Positions 9,987 to 19,055 are shown, counted from the first letter of the stretch. The stretch: 64,000 nt of DNA from Clostridium sp. 1001271B_151109_B4 (GCF_015670405.1 NZ_JADPBQ010000004.1:120699-184698), one strand, 5' to 3'. A program made the numbers and translations. The notes: generated by a model not told the origin, from the letters alone.

Positions 9987-10238
9987 ATGTATAAAGTTGA
10001 AGTTAAAGAATTAGGTGAAAATAAGGTTTCCCTCTGTAAAATAATACCTCATATCGACTATAAGGATTTATATAATTTAGTTAAATCATATACCAATGAA
10101 GTACACTTATCTTTCTCCCTTCCGAACAATTGCCCTAATGGTAAAGAATGGGGAAATATATATGCATCTCAACAAAATGTAATTGGTCAAATAAAAATGA
10201 CTTATATTGAAGAGGAGCATGATTCTTCATCTAATTAG
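9987..10238 (+). CDS. Small hypothetical protein, 83 aa
   Basis: Family not recognised. The frame opens at 9966, but TTTAGGAG at 9971-9978 points to the ATG at 9987 (MYKVEVKELGENK). It is predicted to be soluble and mixed alpha/beta with an acidic C-terminus (YIEEEHDSSSN); no signal peptide or membrane segment. A well-formed terminator follows 15 bases after the stop, which supports a real monocistronic gene. Long AT-rich flanks on the upstream side. Confidence 0.6.
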   Translation: MYKVEVKELGENKVSLCKIIPHIDYKDLYNLVKSYTNEVHLSFSLPNNCPNGKEWGNIYASQQNVIGQIKMTYIEEEHDSSSN

Positions 10239-10252
10239 TTACTTAAAACAAA

Positions 10253-10300
10253 AACTATAGAGTAAATATTACAAACATATTACCCTATAGTTATTTTTTT
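10253..10300 (+). terminator. Terminator of 83-aa gene
   Basis: AACTATAG-AGTAA / TTAC-C-CTATAGTT stem followed by TATTTTTTT. Confidence 0.85.
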
Positions 10301-10398
10301 AGTTCAAATAATCTATAATATAATCTTCTACCAGACGCATAATACTATGCCTTTTGCAACAATAGTAAACTCCTCTAATGTCATTTTTGAATTAAAAT

Positions 10399-10923
10399 TT
10401 AACTCATAATCTCTTCTTTTCCATTATGAATACTTATCAGTTCAAATACACCTTCAATAATCAATTCAAATCCTAATATTAATATATGCTCTGTTGCCTT
10501 TCCTAATGGGTCAAAAATCAATAAAATTGATAATGTAAATTCAATTATTGCTTTTATTAATGGTAAAAATCCACCCTCCTTTTTAGAAAAATAATATAAA
10601 GCTTCATTTAAATAATTTGCTGATTTATTTAAACCCGATATTCCCCAAAAGATAACTACCACAACTAATGCATTCTCTCTTTGAATAAGTATAGCTATAG
10701 CAACTGCTATTATTACAAGTGATCTCTCTAATTTTTTCTCTTCTAAACTTGCATAATCTTTTTCCTTAATGCCCTCTATCATCTTTACTATTCCCTTTAT
10801 AAGCAATACCATGGCACAAATATTCGGTAACCATCCAATTATTTCTTCATGATAACTAATACAAATGAAACCATTTATAATTATTAATATCGTTGATATA
10901 TAATCCCAAATTTGTTTTTTCAT
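10399..10923 (-). CDS. Small multipass membrane protein, DUF308/HdeD-like
   Basis: 174 residues from the ATG at 10923, which follows a good GGAGGG; an upstream in-frame ATG at 10941 has no RBS. Five or six hydrophobic segments are predicted, with pairs of helices separated by short charged loops (KDYASLEEKKLERS around residue 58). This resembles HdeD/DUF308 acid-resistance membrane proteins, but I see no diagnostic motif. It stands alone on the minus strand. Function unknown. Confidence 0.6.
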   Translation of the reverse strand: MKKQIWDYISTILIIINGFICISYHEEIIGWLPNICAMVLLIKGIVKMIEGIKEKDYASLEEKKLERSLVIIAVAIAILIQRENALVVVVIFWGISGLNKSANYLNEALYYFSKKEGGFLPLIKAIIEFTLSILLIFDPLGKATEHILILGFELIIEGVFELISIHNGKEEIMS

Positions 10924-11043
10924 ATTATCCCTCCATTCCAATGTTATGAATTAATAATTATACATAAGTTTATAAAAATATATTATTTTTTATAGTAATA
11001 TTGATTAATATATATTTAATTTACCCTGTTTATCTTTTTATAT

Positions 11044-11080
11044 AAAAAAAACCATATAGGTATACTCCCTATATAGTTTT
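11044..11080 (-). terminator. Terminator of siderophore/MFS operon
   Basis: AACTATATAGGG / CCTATATGGTT stem read on the minus strand, followed by seven or eight T. Lies 38 bases past the MFS stop. Confidence 0.8.
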
Positions 11081-11117
11081 ATCGATAATTAATTAAATTA
11101 TTAGTAATTTATAAAAT

Positions 11118-12392
11118 TTAAGTTTCTTTCAAACCTCTTACATTCCACTTAATAAATATCATAAGACCTATATTAAATATTGCAGAAACTAATAATATAA
11201 TTCCTATTGGTATTCCCATATCTATAACTTGTCCAAATAATAACTGCCCTGGTGCAACACTCACAGTTGCCACTGCTGTTGAAAATGCCGATACACGGCC
11301 AAGCATTTCCCCTGGTACTTGCTTTTGTATAAATGTTAAGGTCAATACATTTGATAATGACAAAGATAACATTATTGCCAGGCCACCAACTGCAAATATT
11401 CCAGCTAAAGCATAATTATTTAACTTTATAAATCCTAAAGTAGACATTACAATAACTCCTGATATCATTGGGAAATATGTGTAATGTACCTTTTTCATAG
11501 AAAACATATTAGGTTTTACACTAATCCAAAATCCACCTAATATCATTCCTAAAACACAAACACCTTCTACTAGTCCGTATATTTCTGAAGAAAGTCCTAA
11601 GAACACATTTATAAAATATGGTGCAACTATTGATAATATTGGAACTAAGAAAATATTGCATAAAGCATAAGATGCTATAATTCCAAGTACAATTTTCTTT
11701 TCATTTTTTAAGTAAATAAAGCTTTCCTTCATATCTGTGAAAGACTTCCTAATAAAATTCATAGATACTATTTTTTCTTCATCCTTAGATATAGCTATCT
11801 CATTATCAGTTACTATATTTGTCTTTACTACATCTGGAATATCTAAGAACATTTCTATTATTGCAGAAACTAAAAAGCTTACTGCATTTATTATTACGAT
11901 TATCTTTATACCTAAAAATCCATAAAGTAATCCTGCAAGTATTGGTCCTGCAAAGTTAACAATAGATCCAACTTGATTTATTATTCCATTTGCTGAAGTT
12001 AGTCTTTCTTCCTCTACTATTTGTGGTATTGAAGATGTTACTGCTGGTCCATATAAAGTAGCACATATTGATAGCATAAACATAACAGTTCCAACTATTA
12101 ATGCACTATCACTACCCCTAAGTAATATGTAAGCATATCCTCCAATCAATATGGTGCAAAATAAATCTAGATATACCATTATCTTTTTTCTATTTATATT
12201 ATCAGATAATCTACCTGCAATTGGTGCAAATATTATATACGGTATAGTAGATATTGCTAATATTGTTGAAAAGGTAGCCGTGCTACCTGTAAATTCTAAT
12301 AAGTATAATGACATACTAAATCTTTGAATTGCATTTCCAAATAAAGAAATAATTTGTCCTATAACTATTATTATAAAATTCTTATTTTTCAT
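11118..12392 (-). CDS. MFS exporter in siderophore operon (EntS-like family)
   Basis: 424 residues and about 12 predicted membrane spans, of the MFS_3/EntS-type group (GQIISLFGNAIQRFSMSLYL at the N-terminus, then GRLSDNINRKKIMVYLD). A longer frame reaches 12446, but AGGGGG just upstream of the ATG at 12392 favours the shorter one. The start overlaps the end of the ATPase gene by 11 bases, so it is the last gene of the Fur-boxed ABC operon. Such exporters often expel a siderophore or strip it from the membrane. No siderophore synthesis genes are in the window, so export of a drug or other compound is also possible. Confidence 0.8.
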   Translation of the reverse strand: MKNKNFIIIVIGQIISLFGNAIQRFSMSLYLLEFTGSTATFSTILAISTIPYIIFAPIAGRLSDNINRKKIMVYLDLFCTILIGGYAYILLRGSDSALIVGTVMFMLSICATLYGPAVTSSIPQIVEEERLTSANGIINQVGSIVNFAGPILAGLLYGFLGIKIIVIINAVSFLVSAIIEMFLDIPDVVKTNIVTDNEIAISKDEEKIVSMNFIRKSFTDMKESFIYLKNEKKIVLGIIASYALCNIFLVPILSIVAPYFINVFLGLSSEIYGLVEGVCVLGMILGGFWISVKPNMFSMKKVHYTYFPMISGVIVMSTLGFIKLNNYALAGIFAVGGLAIMLSLSLSNVLTLTFIQKQVPGEMLGRVSAFSTAVATVSVAPGQLLFGQVIDMGIPIGIILLVSAIFNIGLMIFIKWNVRGLKET

Positions 12393-13182
12393 CTGTCCCC
12401 CTAAATAAGTCATACTCCATACATATTGGATACTTACCATCTTCACTTATTGTAAGGTTTGCATCTATTCCATATATAGTGTTTAAGTTTTCTTTATTAA
12501 TTACATCTAATGGTCTTCCCTCACAAATAATCTTTCCTTTTTTAAGACCAATAATATTATCTGCAAATCTACAAGCATTATTAAGTTCATGAAGAACTAT
12601 AACTACTGTTATATTTTTTTCTTTATTAAGCTTTTGAAGTACCTCTAATACTTCAAGTTGATAAGACATATCTAAGTAAGTTGTTGGCTCATCAAGCATT
12701 ATTATTTCAGTTTCTTGAGCTAATGTCATAGCAATCCAAGCTCTTTGTCTTTGCCCTCCAGATAAGTTTTCTACTTCTCTATCAGCAAACTCAGTAAGAC
12801 CTGTTTCTTCTATTGCCCAATCAATAAGATCTTTATCATGACTAGTAAGCCCACCAATCATTTTTTGATGAGGAAATCTACCAAAAGCAACAAGCTCTCT
12901 TACTGTAAGTCCATCTGGACAAACTGGTCCTTGAGGTAAGAATGCAACTTCTTTTGCTATATTCTTTTCTTTTACCTTTTTTATATTTTTATTATTAATG
13001 AAGATATCACCACTTTTAGGCTTATTAATTCTCGCTATAGTTTTAAGTAAAGTTGATTTACCACATCCATTTGCTCCAATTATTATGCTTATTTTTCCTT
13101 TTGGTATTGATAAGCTCATATCTTCAATTATAGTATTATTTTCATATGCCACGCTTAAATTCTTTACACTAATAGCTTCCAT
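12382..13182 (-). CDS. Iron-siderophore ABC transporter ATPase (FepC/FecE type)
   Basis: 266 residues. Walker A GANGCGKST near residue 37, signature LSGGQRQR near 140 and Walker B IIMLDEPT near 160, with the LNELNNACRFAD-type switch region (here HELNNACRFAD). It powers import of ferric siderophore or heme-like ligands through the two adjacent FecCD permeases. Its start has GGAG eight bases upstream, and its stop falls inside the start of the MFS gene. Cytoplasmic, membrane-associated. Confidence 0.93.
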   Translation of the reverse strand: MEAISVKNLSVAYENNTIIEDMSLSIPKGKISIIIGANGCGKSTLLKTIARINKPKSGDIFINNKNIKKVKEKNIAKEVAFLPQGPVCPDGLTVRELVAFGRFPHQKMIGGLTSHDKDLIDWAIEETGLTEFADREVENLSGGQRQRAWIAMTLAQETEIIMLDEPTTYLDMSYQLEVLEVLQKLNKEKNITVVIVLHELNNACRFADNIIGLKKGKIICEGRPLDVINKENLNTIYGIDANLTISEDGKYPICMEYDLFRGTDEK

Positions 13183-13184
13183 AA

Positions 13185-14192
13185 TTATTTCTCCTTCATC
13201 ATTAAATAAATAAAATATGGTACTCCAAATATTGATACTGTTATTCCTACTGGAATTTCAATTGGAGAGAATAAGTTTCTTGAAACTGCATCTGCAAGAA
13301 TAACTATAATAATACTTATCATTGCTGAAACCGTAATAAACTTTTTATGATAAGGTCCAACTAACTTTCTTGCAATATGAGGAGATATAAGTCCTAAAAA
13401 CCCTATATTACCTGCAAAGGCTGTTGCTGTTCCTGCCAAAATAACTGCAAAAGTTAAGAATTTTTTTCTTTCCTTTTCTAAATTTAAACCTAATGATATA
13501 GCAAGTTCATCTGAAAGGTTTAAAACGTCTAGTTTTTTATGATTTAATAAAACTATTGTAAACATTATTGCTACTATTGGAATTATTACCTTTGCATAGC
13601 TCCATCCTGATCCCCAAAGGCTTCCCGATGTCCAAACTAATACTCTATTATAGTCTCCAACACCACCTCTAAAAGTAAAGAATGTTATAAATGCATTAAG
13701 ACCAGCATTTAATCCAATACCAATTAATAAAAGTCTTTTAGGTTTTATTCCCTTTCTACTTGACATCATATATATTATAAACGCTGTAACTGCTGCTCCT
13801 ATTATCGCCATAGCTGGTAGTACAAATATTGATAATTGCCCAAGTTCGCTATAATATGCTCCAGTTGAATATGTAATAAATAATACTGCTGCAACTGCTG
13901 CCCCAGCATTTATTCCTATTATTCCTGTATCTGCTAAATCATTTTTCGTTATAGTTTGAAGAATTGCTCCTGCTGTTGATAATGCAATTGCTACAAACAT
14001 ACCAACTAACAGTCTTGGAAGTCTAATAGTTAATATTGCTGTATTTTGAAGTTTAGTTCCATTTCCTAAAAGAGTGTTTATAACCTCTAAAGGCGAAACC
14101 TTATATGTACCCCAACATAATGTAACCATAAAAGAGACTACTAATAAAACAAGTAAAATTGCTATAACTAATTTAAAATTTTTCTTATTCAT
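13185..14192 (-). CDS. FecCD-family permease, second subunit
   Basis: 335 residues with about nine or ten membrane spans. The FecCD fold is shown by LRLPRLLVGMFVAIALSTAGAILQ-type N-terminal helices and the GNIGFLGLISPHIARKLVG coupling helix near residue 262 that contacts the ATPase. Its ATG overlaps the stop of the other permease by one base (TAATG), so translation is coupled. It forms the membrane channel with the gene at 14192-15184. Confidence 0.92.
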   Translation of the reverse strand: MNKKNFKLVIAILLVLLVVSFMVTLCWGTYKVSPLEVINTLLGNGTKLQNTAILTIRLPRLLVGMFVAIALSTAGAILQTITKNDLADTGIIGINAGAAVAAVLFITYSTGAYYSELGQLSIFVLPAMAIIGAAVTAFIIYMMSSRKGIKPKRLLLIGIGLNAGLNAFITFFTFRGGVGDYNRVLVWTSGSLWGSGWSYAKVIIPIVAIMFTIVLLNHKKLDVLNLSDELAISLGLNLEKERKKFLTFAVILAGTATAFAGNIGFLGLISPHIARKLVGPYHKKFITVSAMISIIIVILADAVSRNLFSPIEIPVGITVSIFGVPYFIYLMMKEK

Positions 14193-15184
14193 TATCCTCT
14201 CTCCTTTCTAGCTACTGATATAAAGAATGGTATTCCTATTAATGCTGTAAACACTCCAATTGGTGTTTCATAAGGATTAAATATCATTCTTGCTGCAATA
14301 TCTGCAAATGTTAAAAGAACTGCTCCAAGTAAAAATGAACATGGAATATTTCTTCTATAATCTTCACCTAATAATTTTCTAACTATTTGAGGTACTATAA
14401 GCCCAACAAATGCTATATTTTTACCTACTGCAACTGCAGCTGCACACATTGGTATCATGACCATAAGAGTTACAAATCTTATTTTTTCCGGATTTTCTCC
14501 AAGTCCAATTGCAACATCATCACCTAAATTTAATATGTTTATCTTTGGTGATAAAAATATTGCTATAACAAGTCCTACAATTCCTACTACAAAAATTAAT
14601 TTAAAGTCTGCCCAACTTGCATTTCTAAAACCTCCAGATACCCAAAATCCTATCATTTGAGATTGATTTGATAAAAGGCCAATTACTGTAGTTAAAGAAA
14701 TGAAAAATGTACTCATAGCTGTTCCTGCTAAAAGTATCTTTGCAATTGAGTTGTTATTTGCTTTTTTTGATATAAATCCTAACACTATAATTCCTGTTAT
14801 TAATGCTCCTATAAAAGAGGCTATCATTACATTTTGAGTAGTTATTCCTATTCCTGCTGCATAAAAAATTGCTATTACTAACGTTGCTCCTTGGCTTATA
14901 CCTAATATAGATGGTTCAGCTATTGGATTTCTAGTAACGCCTTGAATCATTGCTCCTGTTACTCCTAATACTCCCCCTGTAAATAATACAGCTAAAGCCC
15001 TTGGAATACGTACATCTCTAACTAACATAAGCTCTAAAGTTTCACTATAATTAAATATACTATCCCAAATGTCTTTAAACGTAATATGGACTGACCCTAA
15101 CCTAATGGCTAAAGTCAATCCTCCTATTAAGAGTAACAAACTACAAATTACAAATATTATTGTACGTTTATTACTTTGTTTCAT
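14192..15184 (-). CDS. FecCD-family permease, first subunit
   Basis: 330 residues, multipass. It carries the FecCD features: VRDVRIPRALAVLFTGGVLGVTGA near residue 58, ILGISQGA near 94, and the ATPase-coupling segment KNIAFVGLIVPQIVRKLLG near 255. It begins 14 bases inside the end of the lipoprotein gene and ends in a TAATG overlap with the second permease. It is the first permease of the Fur-controlled importer. Confidence 0.92.
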   Translation of the reverse strand: MKQSNKRTIIFVICSLLLLIGGLTLAIRLGSVHITFKDIWDSIFNYSETLELMLVRDVRIPRALAVLFTGGVLGVTGAMIQGVTRNPIAEPSILGISQGATLVIAIFYAAGIGITTQNVMIASFIGALITGIIVLGFISKKANNNSIAKILLAGTAMSTFFISLTTVIGLLSNQSQMIGFWVSGGFRNASWADFKLIFVVGIVGLVIAIFLSPKINILNLGDDVAIGLGENPEKIRFVTLMVMIPMCAAAVAVGKNIAFVGLIVPQIVRKLLGEDYRRNIPCSFLLGAVLLTFADIAARMIFNPYETPIGVFTALIGIPFFISVARKERG

Positions 15185-16121
15185 TTAACATGTCACCTAT
15201 TTCATCTACTAATATTTCTCTTCCAATTGGACTGTATCCTTGGTTAAAGTATGGTGATGATTCTAATACTACTACATTACCATTTTTAACAGCAGGTAAG
15301 TTGTTCCAAATGCTGTTTGCTTCTAATTGAGCTAAGTCTTCATCTGTTGCTATTAAGAATATATAATCAGATTGAATTGCTGCTAACCCTTCATAAGTTA
15401 CAACTGGTAAACTAATGTCTGTTTGTTCTGGCATTCCTGCTGGTTTAGCTAATCCCATGTCGTTATATAATACATCACCAAATCCTGCACCATCAAATAT
15501 GAAGAATTGTCCACCACTTGCTAAGAATGAAAGATAAGTTGTGTCTTCACCATATTCAGTCTTGATTTTATCTCCAGCTTCTTTTGCCTTAGTTTCGTAA
15601 TTAGCTATCCATTCATTAGCAATATCTTCTTTATCAAATACTTTTGCTAAAGCTCTAACATCATCTTTCCAATTTAAAGCTTCTAATTGAATCATAACTG
15701 TTGGAGCAATTTCACTTAATTGATCATACATTTTTTCTTGAACTGTTGATATAACTATTAAATCTGGGTTTAAGTTCATAACCGCTTCTACATCCATAGT
15801 ATCTTGCATACTATAACCTAAAATTTCAGCACCTTTTAATGTCTCTTCTAAATATGAAGGGAATTTAGTGTAATCATATGCATCACTATTTGCAGTACCT
15901 ACAACGTCATATCCTAAAATTGATAAAATATCGCTGTTCCCACTTAAATCTACTATTCTTTGTGGTTCTGCAGGTATTTCAACTTCTCCTCTTACATCTG
16001 TAACTGTTACAGTATTTTCAGTAGTTTTGTCTTCATTTGCTGTTCCGTTGCTAGCACATCCAACAAACATCATAGCTGTCATACAAGTTGCTACTATTGT
16101 TTTTAAAACTTTATTCTTCAT
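15171..16121 (-). CDS. Siderophore-binding lipoprotein (FepB/FhuD type)
   Basis: 316 residues. The signal peptide ends in a lipobox (MMFVGC, Cys22), so the protein is anchored on the outer face of the membrane. A threonine-rich linker precedes the class III binding-protein domain (RGEVEIPAEPQRIVDLSG, then VEAVMNLNPDLIVIST). It captures iron complexes for the FecCD channel. It is the first gene of the operon. The promoter spacer carries a Fur box at 16187-16201. Ligand identity is not visible from the sequence. Confidence 0.92.
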   Translation of the reverse strand: MKNKVLKTIVATCMTAMMFVGCASNGTANEDKTTENTVTVTDVRGEVEIPAEPQRIVDLSGNSDILSILGYDVVGTANSDAYDYTKFPSYLEETLKGAEILGYSMQDTMDVEAVMNLNPDLIVISTVQEKMYDQLSEIAPTVMIQLEALNWKDDVRALAKVFDKEDIANEWIANYETKAKEAGDKIKTEYGEDTTYLSFLASGGQFFIFDGAGFGDVLYNDMGLAKPAGMPEQTDISLPVVTYEGLAAIQSDYIFLIATDEDLAQLEANSIWNNLPAVKNGNVVVLESSPYFNQGYSPIGREILVDEIGDMLNETK

Positions 16122-16178
16122 TTTGTACCTCCATATATTTATTAACTAACTTTTATTTTTCTCATTTGACTTGAGTTA

Positions 16179-16207
16179 ATTGTATATGAGAGTCATTCTC
16201 ACTTCAA
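16179..16207 (-). promoter_or_regulatory. Fur-boxed promoter of siderophore operon
   Basis: On the minus strand TTGAAG (16202-16207) and TACAAT (16179-16184) are separated by exactly 17 bases. That spacer contains TGAGAATGACTCTCA (16187-16201), a 7-1-7 palindrome close to the Fur consensus TGATAATNATTATCA. A repressor bound there would block RNA polymerase directly, so the operon should be iron-repressed. Confidence 0.75.
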
Positions 16208-16380
16208 CTGTTGCACCTAATTTAATAATTTTATCATCCTTTATAATAATTATTTTAATATTTAACTAAATTTATTTTATCCAAATTACTTATAAATAAT
16301 ATGAAGTTTAAATATTATTTATATATTCTCATAATGACTAATTTAATATTACTATTACCACAATTATTTCTTATATAAAT

Positions 16381-16414
16381 ATAACGAGTAATAGTATCTA
16401 CTATTACTCGTTAT
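16381..16414 (-). terminator. Terminator of GNAT gene
   Basis: Perfect 14-bp stem ATAACGAGTAATAG / CTATTACTCGTTAT with a six-base loop, just past the GNAT stop. The following sequence is T-rich on the minus strand. Confidence 0.75.
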
Positions 16415-16438
16415 ACATCTATTCTATTTACTTTTATA

Positions 16439-16957
16439 CTATAAATTAAATTTCATTAAATTATCTATTTGCTCGTCATTTCCTAATTTAAAAATATGTG
16501 TATCAAAATTTTCAAATCCTTGTTTTTCATAAAATTGTATTGCACTATAGTTCTTTTCCCACACACCTAACCATATATATCTTAAGGAATTCTCCATTGC
16601 AATTTTCTTTGCTTCTTCTATTAACATTTTCCCTATTTTCTTTCCTTTATATTTTTGTAATACATAAATTCTTTGAATTTCTAATGTATTATCATGATTT
16701 TTCTCTGTTTGTGCTTTATCAAAATTAATCTTCATATACGCTAAAACTTCATCATTATTTTTAACTATGTAAAATTTTGAATCACTATTTTCAATTTCAC
16801 TTTTTATCCTATTATAAGATAAATTTTCTTTTATATACTCTTCCATATCTTCTTTTGTATTTTCACCTGCAAATGTTTCATAAAATGTCTTTTTACTTAT
16901 ATCTATAACATTTTCTATGTCTTTTAAAGTACATTTAGTAATTGAATAAATCGCCAT
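16439..16957 (-). CDS. GNAT-family N-acetyltransferase
   Basis: 172 residues from the ATG at 16957 (MAIYSITKCTLKDI); the ATG at 16978 lacks an RBS, while AGGAG lies 11 bases before 16957. It has the acetyl-CoA-binding motif A (IQRIYVLQKYKGKKIGKMLI, with the pyrophosphate loop YKGKKIG) and motif B (YIWLGVWEKNYSAIQFYEKQGF). Substrate unknown; relatives acetylate spermidine, drugs or protein N-termini. A strong minus-strand terminator and a second hairpin lie upstream, suggesting that expression is set by leader read-through. Confidence 0.85.
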   Translation of the reverse strand: MAIYSITKCTLKDIENVIDISKKTFYETFAGENTKEDMEEYIKENLSYNRIKSEIENSDSKFYIVKNNDEVLAYMKINFDKAQTEKNHDNTLEIQRIYVLQKYKGKKIGKMLIEEAKKIAMENSLRYIWLGVWEKNYSAIQFYEKQGFENFDTHIFKLGNDEQIDNLMKFNL

Positions 16958-17019
16958 ATTATAAACTACTCCTATCATATTTAATTATTAAATAACTATA
17001 TAAAAATATATTTATTAAC

Positions 17020-17108
17020 AAAAAAAGGTGTCAAAAGCACTTCTTCAAAGACCTAACGAAGTACTTTCAACACCAATATCACACTTACCCGGTGGCAAGT
17101 CTGTGGCT
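17020..17108 (-). ncRNA. Structured leader or small RNA ending in an intrinsic terminator, upstream of GNAT gene
   Basis: Read on the minus strand. Hairpin 1 is CAC-AG-ACTT / AAGT-GTG capped by CCACCGG (17080-17106). Hairpin 2 is a 17-bp stem starting GGTGTTGAAAGTACTTC and closing GAAGTGCTTTTGACACC, with a 14-base loop (17027-17074), followed by seven T. The terminator sits about 60 bases before the GNAT start codon, so it is an attenuator of that gene or the 3' end of a separate small RNA. It does not match the riboswitch consensus sequences I compared. Confidence 0.55.
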
Positions 17109-17191
17109 TTTAATATATTTACTATATAATTATTCTCTATTTATATCATAAATTATACTAAAAGCCTTCTCATATTTCAAATGTATAATCG

Positions 17192-17234
17192 CTTAATGCA
17201 AAGGCAATTATTTACTTTGCTCTTAAATGCATTA
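17192..17234. promoter_or_regulatory. Inverted repeat upstream of AraC gene
   Basis: TTAATGCAAAG (17193-17203) and CTTTG...TGCATTAA (ending 17234) form a nested dyad 45-85 bases before the AraC-type gene. This is a plausible autoregulatory operator in the GNAT-AraC divergent spacer. Confidence 0.35.
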
Positions 17235-17277
17235 AATATATAATTAAACTAATACTTACTAAATATAGAGGGATAAT

Positions 17278-18282
17278 ATGATTTCTAAAACAACAAAAGA
17301 TTTTCAAACTACCGTTTTAAATAAAATGACTTTTGAACCATATAAAGGTGAAAACTATACTATATATAAAAATGAAAACAGACCTGATTTAGGCTACTTT
17401 ATTAAATATTCACGTGAAGGATATTATGATTTTGGAATAGGCGACTATAGTATTCCTGCCGATTTTTCTATTTCTTTTGAGCATAATGAAGAAATAATGA
17501 GATTTGGTACTGTTTATACTGGTGAGACTGCTTTTGAAATTGAAGATAATCCTATATCTTCTTTCACTCCATCCTCATTTTTTGTAGTTGAAAAAACAAT
17601 TCAAGGAAAACAGTTTTGGAAGAAAGGTCAACACTTTCATGGAGCCGAAATAACAATTTACAAAAAATACTTTGATGAAATAATAAAGCCAAACTTTCCT
17701 AATACTTTAGACTTTGATAACTTTATTAGTAATTATACATATAGATATCTTCCACTTGAAATATCTACAATCATACAAAGACTAAGAAGTATGTCTGAAG
17801 TCAATGAACTTACCCCTATATATTTAGAAAGCAAAATTCTAGAATCTATAGCTTTACTTTCTAAGGAGTTAAGTTCTTCACCAGAAAATGTTTTTACTAA
17901 TCAATTAAACTATGGAAAAATTAAGATAGGAAAAGATCGATACATTACATTAACTGCATCAGATGCACATGCAATACAAAAAGCTCATGATATATTAACA
18001 GAAGAAGCATGTAATCCTCCAACTATAAAAGCTTTAAGTAAAATTGTATTTTTAAATGAACAAAAATTAAAGGCAGGATTTTCTGCAAAATATCATATGT
18101 CTATTAGTGAATATACTAACTCTATTAGAATGACAATGGCAGAAAATCTATTATCTACAACTGAGTTAAGTATTGATGAAATAGCTAAACAACTTGGTTA
18201 TAATTATAGTGGTAATTTCGTTAAAATGTTTAAAAAAACTCATGGTAAAACCCCTTTAGCATTTAGAAAACTTAAAATTTAA
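17278..18282 (+). CDS. AraC-family transcriptional regulator
   Basis: 334 residues. The last about 100 residues hold the double AraC HTH: KALSKIVFLNEQKLKAGFSA, then the second helix pair LSIDEIAKQLGYNYSGNFVKMFKKTHGKTPLAFRK. The N-terminal 220 residues form an unassigned sensing domain, of a type common in clostridial regulators near siderophore or ABC genes. The start follows GAGGGA. It is divergent from the GNAT gene; its natural target is not obvious and could be the siderophore operon or the degraded flavodoxin gene. Confidence 0.85.
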   Translation: MISKTTKDFQTTVLNKMTFEPYKGENYTIYKNENRPDLGYFIKYSREGYYDFGIGDYSIPADFSISFEHNEEIMRFGTVYTGETAFEIEDNPISSFTPSSFFVVEKTIQGKQFWKKGQHFHGAEITIYKKYFDEIIKPNFPNTLDFDNFISNYTYRYLPLEISTIIQRLRSMSEVNELTPIYLESKILESIALLSKELSSSPENVFTNQLNYGKIKIGKDRYITLTASDAHAIQKAHDILTEEACNPPTIKALSKIVFLNEQKLKAGFSAKYHMSISEYTNSIRMTMAENLLSTTELSIDEIAKQLGYNYSGNFVKMFKKTHGKTPLAFRKLKI

Positions 18283-18316
18283 TTATCTATTATAAAGCAT
18301 ATGACAAAGGAATAAT

Positions 18317-18795
18317 CTATCTTGTAGATTTCCCCATATCATATGCTTCTTTTATTATATCTTTTCCTTTTAAAAAGTCTTTTTCAATTGCCCCACAGCC
18401 ATAGATTACTCCCTTTAACTTAATGTTTTCAAAATAATCAATGTATTTTTCAAAAGACTCTACAATTGTATTCATATACTTTTTAGTAAGTGCTACTCCA
18501 CTTATAATAAGATAAGCTTCCTTATGTTTTACACCTTCTAACTTAGCATAAGTTCTGTCCATAATTGTTTTCATTTGTGCATTAAAGCTATAAAAGTATA
18601 CTGGTGATGCAAAACTATTATATCTGAGCCTATTATTTTATCTAAAATTTCTGTCATATAATTCTTATGAATACATATTCCTTCATTTAATTTGCAAGCC
18701 CTACAACCTAAACAGTAATTAATATTTTCATCATTTACTAATATTTTTTCTACATTATTATATGTTATAGATTGCATATATACAGAGTTCTTCAA
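18317..18795 (-). pseudogene. Frameshifted, N-terminally truncated flavodoxin-like NAD(P)H-dependent oxidoreductase
   Basis: Two minus-strand fragments (18571-18795 and 18317-18574) together match a multimeric-flavodoxin / FMN-reductase protein. Fragment 1 has the cysteine-rich CLGCRACK...GICIHKNYM segment and ends in a disturbed DIIVLHH. Fragment 2 resumes with MKTIMDRTYAKLEG. Adding one T near 18618 would restore VFASPVYFYSFNAQMKTIMD. The N-terminal flavin-binding loop (GSPRxxGNT type) is missing and a stop lies just upstream. I infer a dead gene with at least two lesions. Confidence 0.75.
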
Positions 18796-18888
18796 ATTAG
18801 ACTATGAGAGAAATGTAAATTATAAACTTAATACATATAAAAAACTTACTAATAATTTATAATGTTATTAATTGATTATTAGATATTT

Positions 18889-18930
18889 ATTCTTGCTCCA
18901 GACTACATATTATAGAGCAAGAATTTTTTA
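18889..18930 (+). terminator. Orphan plus-strand terminator
   Basis: ATTCTTGCTC / GAGCAAGAAT stem followed by six T. No plus-strand gene ends nearby: the AraC stop is 600 bases upstream across the pseudogene. It may end a long AraC transcript, antisense to the dead gene, or an unannotated small RNA. Confidence 0.6.
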
Positions 18931-18978
18931 TTTTTAACTATAAAATTATAAACACTTTTATATCCTATATATGAAATT

Positions 18979-19022
18979 TGTAACTCTTTTGTAACAAAAC
19001 CCCCTAATAATTGCCTTATAAT
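18979..19022 (+). promoter_or_regulatory. WalR-type box and -10 upstream of O-acetylation operon
   Basis: TGTAAC-TCTTT-TGTAAC (18979-18995) matches the WalR/YycF consensus TGTWAH-N5-TGTWAH. TATAAT is at 19017-19022. The same arrangement (TGTAAC-ACTTT-TGTAAC) occurs upstream of the polysaccharide deacetylase gene at 46130. Confidence 0.6.
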
Positions 19023-19055
19023 TTTATTAATTATAATATTCAAGAGGAAGATAAA

